From: Branchiostoma floridae | Taxonomy: Eukaryota; Chordata; Leptocardii; Amphioxiformes; Branchiostomatidae | Length of the DNA stretch: 60,000 bases | Direction: 5' to 3' | Assembly (NCBI RefSeq): GCF_000003815.2 | Contig: NC_049987.1 | Coordinates: forward strand, 11,804,778-11,864,777 | Part shown: positions 11,001-23,000 of the stretch, in pieces | Numbering within the stretch: position 1 is the stretch's first letter | Layout: the number at the start of each line of letters is the position of its first letter | Notes under the pieces: generated by a model | Told to the model about the DNA's origin: nothing | Database searches by the model: none | Seen by the model: the letters and a program-made list of their open reading frames with translations, nothing else | Program-made: the position numbers and the translations under genes

Positions 11001-14000
11001 TGCTATTACATCAAAATCTTTGGCCATAAAAGCCATGGTTATTTGGAAATGAAAGGTTTAATCTGTAAAATTTGCTGTGTCCATTTTAACATTCTCCCTG
11101 CTAATGTAACTTTTTGGCACCAACTTTGTATTGGATTAAAGGTTGGGAAGCAAGGAGAAATGTGCAGGAAATTGGATACCACAAACTTTTTCCATGGTTT
11201 CAGTCCATTTATATTGTGCTGAATGAGAGGTGAAACATCACAGGAATTCTCATCAACAAGCAAACACCATGTTTTCTTTGATGTTATAGATTGCATCACC
11301 ACTCCTTTTCAGCCAACACAGTATATCAGTTGCCCTATGGGCTGCACCCAGAATCTATTGATACTTAATACCTAAACTCAACATTTTCATATTTGGCTCA
11401 AAATGACTCTATACAAGTATTGAAGACGTATAGGATTACCTGTTAAACTTAAAGTAAAACTTACAAGAGATTGAATTGGGAAAATGCAGCCCGGGATCAT
11501 TGTACTTGCGTAAGTTTATTGTTGATAGTTTCAACTTGTTGATGGTAGCATGTTGTATTATTGGCTGTGGTGACACCACAGGGATGTTATGTCATGAGGC
11601 CTTGGTGTTGAGGTCCTGAGGTTTGCCCTCACCTTGTTTTGACACGTGGGTGTTATGCAGATTAGCCATGTGGCAAGGATGGGTTTACGTCATAAGGATG
11701 CCTCCATTCATCAAATTACGCCTGTATACAAATGCCCTGTTCAAACAATGATTATGACCCGGGGAGCCCTGGATTGTTTCCTGGCGGGCTTCCCCAATAA
11801 TCGCTCAGGGTTTTTTGTTTCCCTCTCTGAAAAGATCTCTCTGGGTGAATAACCGTGTAAGGAGTGTGAAGGGTTGCTCTGACCACCACAGCACGTTTGC
11901 ATTGTTCTCCTCACACAATGTTTGACATATCATCAACAACCACTTCTTTGTTGACCCATGCCAAGTGGGTAAGGCTATCTGTCAGGCTAAGGTAGGTTGA
12001 TACATGCACAGACTCAATATTTGCTAATCAGAAGCTGGGTCCGCCCCCTTGTGGCTCTTGTAACCACATGTCTGGCACACTGGGGAGATGGTGTCCACTG
12101 GGGTTGGCATGGCAACCTGGTGGCTTTGGGGTTGTCCTGACCTGCACAGGGGAAGATCTTCACACAGACATGCAAATAAGGTTGTCTGGGGGATAATTAT
12201 AGAGCCAGTTGGTAAGGACTCCTGACACTTGAAGTGAGGGATGTGCCAACATTTCAGGGCCACTGGTTGCTTGTGTTCCTAGATCTCTAGAGAGGATAGG
12301 CCCTGCAAGAAGTTCTGAAAAGTTGTGGAGTGAAGTAGTTACTCAACAGCCTGAGGGTGGCTGAATAGTTGAGACAAATCTTCCTGTGGAAGATGATGTA
12401 CACAGAAAAGCTTTGCAGAAGTGATCAATTAAAGGATGGTTGGTTCAAGACAGGCTGTATCTGGTTAAAGCATTTTGGATATAGGGTACATGAATAGCTT
12501 TTGAGATCGCATTGATGGGTTTTGGACTGATCTGTGAGCATTTACGTGTACTTCCTTAGTTCCTGTGAATGCCTACAGCAGTCACTAAGAGGTTTTTCGT
12601 TACAAGTAAGATGTCTAGACTTTTATATTTGTAGATGTTCTGCAGTTCTTGGAAGGAATACCCAGATTTATCTGTCAAATTCAAGCAAAATTAGAGATGG
12701 GTACCAGTACAAAAAAATTCAGGTTCAGGTCCAGAGAATCAGGTGTAGACTTGGTCAAAAATTGCGTCCACTCATTTTTATCGGGTCCGTTTTTTACCGG
12801 TCGTGTTCTCTCCCATTCACTCATCCACCCAGGTCTTGGCTGGACTAGAGTCAGGATCTCTTTGCCGTAGGCATCGCTCATTAATTCGTGAGCCCACGTG
12901 TATTTTAATCCCATCATAGCACGTGGGGATGAAGAGCCTTGGGGGAATCTCTGCACAGAAAGAATAACCCTGCCAACAAATTAGCCCATTATTGCCCCGA
13001 TCAGTCTCTATTGATAACGGGTCTTGACGGCCACCAAAATGCTCCAGGCTCAATTACAGGAGAAGAGTGCTGTGGCCTCCCAACCTGAACTGACTTGACC
13101 CCACTGAAAAGTGGATCACCTCCGTAATAACCATCGACTCCCTTTGATGTAATTGTTGTCAGCGGGCTTGAGGGGGAATCCCCCGGCAGAAATGAAATGC
13201 CTCGTTTAGCAATTCTGCGGATAATGTCAAGGGGAACTCCCCTCTTCATAAAAACATTTGGCGGTGAATAATTTAAGGCTGTGGAGAGCTTGAATGGGAG
13301 GCTTGTTTCACCTGCCACGTGCTTATGATGCTCGTGAGGACCGTGGAACATGACAAGACTTTGTCTCATGCGTAACCAGAACTCTTGGAGTTATTTGCCA
13401 TGCTTGGGATGTCTTGGGCATTACTCTAGCACCTATAGGTGATGACATGGCTTGCTGCCTACAAAGCATATCCCATGGCTTATAATGTCCAGCTGAAATA
13501 GAACATGTACCTAAACATTATTTTGCCATACGCAGGGATTTGCTGTCTTATATGGATTTAAAGATATTCTGTGATTTTTAGATATTCCGTATTCATGCAT
13601 TTCACACATGGCAACTAGGAGAAATAAATGCACTTAAATTTCTGATAGAAATGTGTCATCAAATATGCATTGGGTTGATGTCTATTTCCACTCATGATGT
13701 TACACAGGAATAGAGCAAATTAATAGCTGACGCATGTTGACGTATTTGCTCAGCATGGCTCGTGCCCATGCCAAGAAATGATAACTGTTGGAGTTGCTGT
13801 TTTACTTTGATTATTAAAATGAGAGCTTGAGCTCTGCTACCCAGTGCTATAGCATGTAGTTGACGTCTGAATGGACTGGACAAAGGACGCATGAAACTGC
13901 ACCCGCCCAGTATTGCACGAGCCCTCTCCTCGGCCAGTCCGTGCACTCACCGCTTGTGTTTTGTTTGTTTTCACGCAGGGCCCGATGCATGAGATGAATC

Positions 14001-17000
14001 CGCAGATGGGCCAGAAGCGGCCGCAGCCTTACGGCGCCCCCTATGCTAACGCCAACCCCTACTCCCAGCAGCAGGGGTATGGGGGACAGCCGTACGGCCA
14101 GGGCTCCCCTCCCCGCTACCCGGGGCCTCCTCAGGGGAGGATGGCCAGCATGCAGGGGCAGCCGCCTCAGTACGGCAGGCAGCAGGTACGCATGGAAAGG
14201 GACAAGATTAATAAGTCATGCCTACGTTCAGTTTTCTCAGAAATATGTCTCTAAGACCTAGAGCTACTGCACACCATCTTGGTAACAATGCTACCTGTGC
14301 TTCCCTGTCATAAATAAATATCGAGTGTATTTGCAGCCAGTAGGTACCCAATTTTTTTAATAATGAGGCTGATTTATGTGATCACCTCGAACATGGGATC
14401 CCGGTTTTACGTCATGAATGGATAAGTTTATACCCCCTTTCCACTAGGACGGCGCTCTCGCCGCAACCTAAAATTTGACATATTGATCAACGAATTCTAT
14501 AGAAAAGAAACAAATCTTTGTACACTTTTCGTGTTTTTTTGTCTTCTCAGTCACACTTTTACGTTTTGTATGATACACCTAACGTGAAAGCGAAGGTTAC
14601 ACATATCCTATTTAGGTCGCAGTGAGAGCGAAGCGCGATCGCCATCTAGTGGAAAGGGGCCTTAGAGATATAGAACGGGCATTTTACGTAAATTTAATTC
14701 AGTACTTTTGCATAACAAAATACTGTACCACATATGATTTGGATAACTGATGGACTTATCTGTCATATTTTTTTCCTGCAACTCTCATATATTCAGTATC
14801 TGTGTCTTTTATATGCCTTGTCTTGTACCGTATTGGGTATTAAAACTTGATTTTTTTTTTCAATAGATGCCACCCCAGTACAACCAGTCGGGACAGCAGG
14901 GGATGGGAGGGTACAACCAGCAGCAGCAACCCCCCTACTACCCCCAGCAACAAGGGCAGATGGGATACCAGCAGCAGGGGGGGTACCCCCAGGGCCAGCA
15001 GATGCCGTCACAGATGCAGCAGGTGTGTACATGATGACATTTGTTTTAAACGTTACTTAAGGATGTAACAGCTAAAGTTTCCATAGACAATTTGAATTTT
15101 CTGACTGGTTTTTAGTCTTCTTTCCCGTTACAATGTAGTCATGTTTGTCACCAGGTGCCAAGATAGTATCTACAGTGGTAAAAAAAATTCAAGCACAGAA
15201 TACTAAGAAGTATCTTGGAATTCTTATTTTGCTATTTCCCTGTGGAATGGTTTGACAAATTTTCAACACTTTTACAATAGCACTGAGTTAATTGAGTATG
15301 GCAGCATTGTAATTAGTAAATTAAGTACAATTGGCAATTGTTATAATTTTCCATTGGTATACTGGCCTGCCACAAATTTGGCCAGAATCCTGTAAATGGG
15401 TAAAATTGGTAATAGATAGGGGCATCAAGGTTGTACTCGTTACTACTTCTAGTACTGAATAAGATATTTATGTATACTGATATGTGATGCTGCAAGAGAT
15501 TCAGAAAAAATTTTAGTTAATTAGACAAAAGAAGTATCCTGAACTTAAGTGTATCTGAAATGTCAGGGCATGATTTCTTGCTGTTGCAAGCATCGTATAT
15601 AACATAGAAGCATTTTTTCATCCCTAAGAAATCAAATTTGCAAAATCAGTAGTACGTATTTTGTGCATGATTTGTATTTAATAAGATATATGGTCCTCCA
15701 CCAGGGCAAAGAATGGGATGTTAAAGAAGTCTTTCCTAGAATTAATGCTGAAATACATCCCTTGGAGCAGTAATTTTGTTAGGACAACTCTAATCAGTTG
15801 TGGTTGATTACTCACATTAGTAGTTGTCACAGTTGGAGTAGACCTGCATATGTTAGGGGATTCCCATCCTGAGCTGGCATTACTGCTCACAGGAGCATAA
15901 GAAGCACTAGGGGAGAAATTTGTCAAAGGAGGAAATCTGATTTCTATGGAAATATAGTCTCCATTTGAGGCGTGGCCCATTCTACCACCTAAGATGATTG
16001 GACTTGCCGCTTGGTAAATCATTTTAGATGGTGGGATCAGTAAGGTTGGAACAAATTTCTATCTGACATTTGAGCAGTCATAATTGATGTAAGACTGTGA
16101 GTACCTTTTTGTTCAGTTTAGCAATATGTTTGTGCATGTGCATGGCATGGCATATCTGTACTTACTTACTTAAGTATGTGTTGATAGCTTCTCAGTTTTA
16201 CATTGCTAAACTATATTTGTTTGGGTGAAATTATGAAGAATCAAAAACAAGAAGAGAATCCCTACTGACTAACCTTATTTTTTCCAGGATTGTGAACGGA
16301 CCAAAGTCTCTAACCTTAGAAATTTTGTTTTAATTTCTGTCGTGAAGAAATAGACGGTAAGGGTGGGCCCAAATAATGTTTTTCTTCCACTCTTAAATAC
16401 AGCTTCTCTTGTCAACAGACTGTTTATCAGCAACCACCTGGTATGTGGGTCACCTGTGAAATGCCTCGAGCAAAAGCAACAAGTTCTGTAGTCATGGGGT
16501 GGTTTTTGTAGGATTGACTGCGTTCATGCCATTTTTGGCCATGTACTATCATGTAGTCATATTTGGCTACTTTTTCAGTACACACTGTAGAGCTAGAGGC
16601 TGACAGTATCCAAACGCAACCTAGAAGATGTGACATGGGGAAACGGTTGTGACAATTATTGTGATAGTCTCTTTGTTTCCTTTCTTTCAATGTTTCATTT
16701 ATTCCCTCAATCTCTGATGCTGCAGCTTCTGACTGAAAAGAGTGACATCGCCACCCTTCTCAAAAACAAGGTAACCCTTGACCTTGTTTGCTTGCCTGGC
16801 GAGCTTGTGCACATACAGTACCCTGAGATACATGGAGTCCTCTGGAAATACTAATCTCCAGGCAGATTTACCAGTGACATAAGATAGTATCAAAACTGGC
16901 CAAGGAGTACAGCTAGCCAAAGGGAGTCATCAGCCACAGGGTAGCCGGTAGCCATAGACACTCCTAGGCCAGCTTCACTCCTCTAGCAGCTTTTGATACT

Positions 17001-20000
17001 ATCTTATGGTGCCGTAGGATATGCTTGGAGATAATGCAAATACTGTAAAAGGGGAAACATTTGCTTGGATGTAATTTTGTAGCAGGGAGTAAATGGATTG
17101 TTAGCAGTGGTTCTAAGTTCATGGTTTAAATAAGGCAGTAAGCGAGAAGAAGACAGATAAATGTTCACAGTGAATACATCACTGCCCAAATCGTGAACAT
17201 AAAGCCACTTTGAACGTTACCCCTTTTACAGTATACTTGCCATTTCACTGTAAATCTGCATGCTGAAACAAAAGTGGCTTTCTTTTGGTTAACCTATCCA
17301 TGTATGACCAGATCACCTGTCTAGTGACATTGATGTATTGCACAGCCAGGCAGTATACCCAACCAAACATGTCCCAATCGTACCCATTTATCTATGTAGT
17401 ACCCACTACAATCCTGTTGTAAGTGTCGTTAACAGTAATGCTGCAAAAAGTGCACATGGCTGATGCTACTGTACACATGTCTGCATGTGAATCCTTCTGT
17501 AGTATTACTGTCAAGTGCACTTTATACAGGATAGTGGCAGGTACTACATAGATAAATGGATAGAATATCAAAGAATATAAGTGATGCTGCTTTCCAGCAA
17601 TGAAAGCTCCACAAGGCTAGTACTATCCTCTTCAATCACCAGTAAGTGTCCCTGTTTCGTAATTGAAGTGTGTTGAGATTTTCATTCTGGCTCTGAAGTA
17701 CCTGGTCCACCATGGTTTGGACTTAAAGTTAACAGAAACCATGTAATATGAAATGTGCACAGACGTATTCTACAGTTATGGCGTACTAAAAACATCTCAA
17801 CGTAGTGGTTTTATGTTTCCGGTTTTTGGATTGAGCTCACCACCACGAATTCATAACACCATTCTCACCAGGAAGTTTCAAATGTGTCTCTTTTGTATGA
17901 CTACTTAACTGCAGAATAGTACCAATTTGAAACATTTCAAAATCCCTGCTACTGAGAAATAAAACCACAGCAAAAGTAAATGAGCAGGTATATTCTGTTT
18001 TATTGATTATGAGCACTTTAACTAGGTAATAAACATCTATTTGAGTCAGAAAAGACATTTAAACTTGTAATTCAATAACCCGAGCACGAAAGTCATCTAT
18101 AAAAGTATATACATGTACATGCTGTGGTAATGCATTGAAACATGAGAATTTTATTTTTCCATTCACAGGTTTGATCAAGTTTAGTGACATTTACGATTGT
18201 TGCCGATTGTTACAGATTATAGCTGAAATCCTGTTACGATAAGTGCCTGTATCAGCTACTATGATGTGAAACATACATGGAAAGGTCAATCAAAAGTCAG
18301 CCATGTCTGGCATCTAAATGTCATGATCGTTGCACAATGTCAGTTGTACATGTTCCGTGGCGAGTCGTGTATCTCGGGTACTGTTCAGTCCTGCCCTGCG
18401 CTGTCATCTACATTCTGCTCTATTTTTGTCAAGTAGAGTTGCAAGAACGGGAGAGGTAGAAACAGCCATTACACTTCCTAGCATGATCCTGGTTTTAACT
18501 AAGCAAGTTTTAGGGAAGGGGGGGTTTGTGTAAACAAAAAACTTAATGTGGTACTAAGAGAAGGAACATATGCAGTCACAATGGCTTCTATACAAGAATT
18601 ATTTCTTTTTTCTGTTTGACTGTTACCTGTGCTACTGCCCATTCGATTTCTCGCAAATAATTACCCCCCTCCACATGTTTTGTGGTCTGTCCCTGTGTTC
18701 CTCTTTTTGACTGCAGGAAATTAAGGAAGTTAGTCAGTTGCATATAACAGTTTTATGTGGTGAATGTTTAGTAGACTTCCTACATGCATTGATGATAAAC
18801 TCAATCTCTGATATTTCAGCTTCTTGGTGATAAGGGGGATTTGTCAGCTCTGATGCAAAACAAGGTATAAATGCCCAAAGTGTTGCCCTGCTTTCTGTGT
18901 GATACTGTACTAAAGTACGGCCTGTGTGGGCGTCATGCACGGCTGTTTCCTCATGCACTCATACCTAACAGCAGCATCATAAGCTCACTATCATTGAGAA
19001 GTTATTATAAGAACGGCACCTTTGAAGATTATCAAAAAGGGCCGTATTTAGTCTACTTCTGTAATATAATATTTTTATATGCATGATGAACAAACCTTGC
19101 TCTAAGGAATAACATTCAAGAATTCCTTTGATATATATATATAATGGGATACTTGGAGAGGATATTTCCATCATTTCAATAATTACCTTCCTGATCCTAT
19201 GCTTGGAGAATGCATAACAGAAATGTATTTATTAGGTTTATCTTCCGTGCTGTCATCTGTGTTTTATAAACAGTTAACCGCCATTTGAATATAACTATTC
19301 TAACAATTTTTCTATGTTTAGCTGTTGTCACAACCAAGCGTGAGAACCATTTTTTGAAAATATCTGGTTATTGGGACAAACATTCTCCTGTTTGGCTGTC
19401 AGTTTTCTTGTGATTTGTTGACATCGCAGTGAAAACATTTGCATCATTTGATTTTTAGGTGTGAGACAGTACCTTAACTATTCATACATTTGTTATAGTC
19501 TAACACCTAAACAAATGAAACAATTGTTTTCATAATCATAAAAACTAAAATGATCAGCCTAACAGTCGTTTTATTGCCATGGAAACAGTTGTTTCATGGT
19601 TTTGTTTTCACCAGAAACCATAACTATCATTTCTGTTATGTTTTGTTGTCACCTAAACAAATGAAACAAGTGTTTTCATAATCATAAAAACTAAAATCAT
19701 CAGCTGAACAGTCATTTTATTGCCATGGAAACAGTTGTTTCATTGTTTGGTTCTCACCATAACCATCATTTCTCTGTTTGTTACGTTTTGTTGCCATCGA
19801 ATCTGAACTGTTTCTTTACGTTTGGTGCGTTTGGTTACCACCAGGGTTTTCCCGGAGTGCGGTCTCCTCCGACCGTTGTCCCCAAACCTGTTCCCGCGCC
19901 TGACGAGGGTGTCCTCGCTAGCCAGCTCGCTCGCCCTCCCAGTCTACCGGTTCGTCCATTTCATTTATTTTCATACCTTCTGTTTTACCACCTCTATCTT

Positions 20001-23000
20001 CTTTCACTCTTCCAGTCACGTCATTTTTCATCCTTTGTTTAGGAAACTGCATGATTTGCTTCATATTTTGTACTACATGCTTATTCACGTGTGTATTTAT
20101 GTTTTGGATTTCTTCTGTTTTGTTAAGATACATAGCCGTTAAACCAGGTAAAGCAATTAAATACACCTTCCAGCCACCCTTTGAAAAGTGAATGTTTGTG
20201 TGAATCCCCACAAACTGGAAGTTTTTCTGTGTTGAAAAGGCACAATAAGCATCCATTTTCGCATTTTAGACATAATGACAGTGAAGCTCATATCCAGTTT
20301 CATGTCAAGTGAGAGAATTAACAAACACTTGACTATTTTCTGGCTACTCTGAATTGATGCATAATCAGAATATTTGTCACCAAATGATAGTAGTCTTTCC
20401 AGTTATGTCTTCTCCATTTTGCTGTTACGTCTGACAGTCAATATTGCAAACACTTGACTATTTCCTGACTACCCTGAATTGATGTATAATCAGAATTTTT
20501 GTCCCCAAATGATCTATTCTGTAAAGAAGAGAAAATTCCTCTGAATATTCAGAAGTATAATCTGGCATTTTCCACCAAGAAATTTCATTGTCTTTGTGAA
20601 AAATTTTATTTCGTGATATTGATGGTATTTTCTTCATATATTTTGACACCTTTGTTATATTCTGTTCAAAATCTGGTTCCCTCACATTGTAGCAAAGAAA
20701 TCTATCTCTGTCTACTTTCCATTGTAACAATCCAGCCAACAAATTGGAAGTAGACTCTCAGATAACAGCAAGTTTTGGTGTGGAAGGATATGTTCTTTGT
20801 TTGTGGTGATCGGCTCCCCGGGGATACAGCAGCACACACACATGGTGCAGAGGGAAGTGAAATGTCCTGGGGCTGCCTATTGAATCCTCCATCCACCTGA
20901 TTCACATGGCGGATAATTCCACGCACCCCAGCTGTCACGTTCACAGAGTAGGCCAGTGAAAGTAGTCCACACGCGTAGATAACTGCACAACCCAATTTCG
21001 ACAGATTTTGTCCTGTTGTTTTATCTGATTTATGTAACATCTGTTACAAAGGGGATGTTTTTTTTTATGCCAGGTAGATTTATAATTTGTTACTAATTGG
21101 AACAACTGACATTAGAATATCATTGGGAAATGATGTTCAGGTTCACTTTGTTAGATATGTAGCAGAATAGAGTGTAATTTTTGGAAAGAAATTGAATTTT
21201 TCTGTTATTTTCTGCTTCAGTAGTGCAGTTCCTTAGTCATGGGGCCCATGTCACATGTAAGCACACATGAGGCACTGGTCACATGATTGAATTTTTCAGC
21301 ACATCTCATCCTGTTTGCCTCACAGATTGAACCCAAATCCCCTTAGTTTCGATGGTAGCAGTGATAGATGTCTCTGTATACCACTGGCCTAAAGTTTAGT
21401 TGGTTCCACATAGGCCTGTGCACCCCCCATAAGTGAGTCAATGGCCCTCCCCCAGTCTGCCAGTGCTGATAGCATGCATACATGTCTGCCAGTGAAGGAC
21501 ACGTTATTTGCCGAAAATTCTAACTCCTCCAAGAGTGGGCAATTCTCCCCCAAATCATTGTCATCGTGTCCGGGAAATGCCAAGGATCTTAAACTTGGTC
21601 CTCTTTGTTGTTATTTCATCACCGATTTTCATCTCCAAGTGAAAATTGTGGGCAGGCAGAGTGGAATTGATAGGCAGTCGTTTGCCCTTCTGTTCTACAA
21701 AGGCCATGCCCGGGACTACTTTTCATGCAAATGAGGAGACTTATAAATAAACCATTATGCTTTCAGCCTAATGGCAGGGAACAATGGTGTGCATGATAAC
21801 AGGGCACTTCCAGTAGTTGTTGTTGATCCCTGGTAGCCCAAAATGACAAATTTCATGGGAAAAAGATGTAAACACGAGGAGGATTCCGTGTCAGTGTTGA
21901 ATAACTCAAGGGGGAGCCAGCTGAACCAGTGGTTTGCAGGCCCAGGGAAGGGTCGCCCCTCCCAGCAGATGTGGGGAAGAGAACCCAAATGCATTGTGTC
22001 AGCCCAGTAAATGAGGGCAGGCAGTATGCAAATTGGGGCCCCTTGTGTATACTGTGTTCACATGGAGTTGCTTGGCGTTCTTTCAACCAGATTCCTATCT
22101 TTGAGGAAAGAAAATATGTAGTTTCTCAATTAAACAAAGGAAAGGATGACTTTGGAAAGTGTAGGAAAATTTTGTAAGGCAGGATTCCTCATGAAAGCTT
22201 GGGTAGCAAGGTTTTTTTTTTATTGTTGTTGAAACTAGCAACCCTGCTTTTTGTCTATGGGGAGGCCAACTTCTCCAACCTGTCTGTCCACATATAGTTG
22301 TGTCAGACAAGACTACCTGTCCTTAAATCATACACATTAGGTCCAGTTCTTGTGCCCTTTTCATTGGGTTGGATTTGCTTGCTAATGGGTAGTGGACTGT
22401 TGGAGGACAGAAGTCAGTATGGGGGGCTGGAAAAGGGGGCTTTTTCCCTGTCAAGCTTTCCTCCCATGTTTTATTGTTGGCATGACAGTGCCCAGCCACA
22501 CAGTTGTGTGCCACCTGAGGCACGCCTGACATGCATCCGTTTTCTTTTTAATTTTGCCGCACTTGCTTGCCGGCTCCTGCTCAGTGGTGCTTGAATATAT
22601 TATCCTCTGGACCCGCTCTTGAATTAATGGTGCCGCTGGCAGGCGCAGGGAGAGATTGGTTTGTTAAATAATGCGCTGACCTCTGGACGGGTTGTCTTGT
22701 GCATTGAGCCGCGCACGCCGGTGGATTGGACCAATCCACGGGGTGGACAAAGAAAGCGAGATGGAGCTGTGCTTCTTCTCATCTTCGGTTTTAATTACTG
22801 CGGATGTTGTCCCATTTTCCGAGGCAAAAGTGACAAATTGGAGCGCTGGTTCTAGGGAGGACGTGAATGCCCTTTACAACACAGAATGCAGGGCAGCGAT
22901 CGATAACGCTGCTTTTTTGCATACTGGAGTCGTGATTAAACGCCACTTGCAAATATCTCAGTTCAGTCCAAAAAATGTTAAAAATAGCAATTTTAGATGT

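Larger units (their letters stand above)
2069..13978 (+). other. ARID1 intron 1 (11.9 kb)
   Basis: Phase-0 intron. The first 250 bp remain GC- and CpG-rich as a continuation of the 5' region. It then becomes AT-rich and contains the TIR elements at 2934-4464 and 7948-8835 (with the nested 8132-8610), a short tandem repeat at 7361-7480 and a truncated hAT-like end at 12692. A GC-richer unique patch lies at 13080-13340. I saw no additional in-frame coding exon; the other open stretches are short and unlike ARID1. Confidence 0.8.
16771..18819 (+). other. ARID1 intron 4, between the duplicated microexons
   Basis: A 2.05-kb phase-0 intron. It carries two palindromic MITE-like elements, 16854-17032 and 17384-17559. 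The rest is unique AT-rich sequence with no other recognizable feature. The last 22 bases before the acceptor repeat most of the corresponding sequence before microexon A. Confidence 0.75.

Noticed and set aside
16419-16440. Possible 22-nt ARID1 microexon reading TVYQQPP
   Set aside because: It has AG and GT borders and a Q/P-rich reading, but 22 nt would break the frame between phase-0 exons 3 and 4. It also sits in a degenerate MITE-like fragment.
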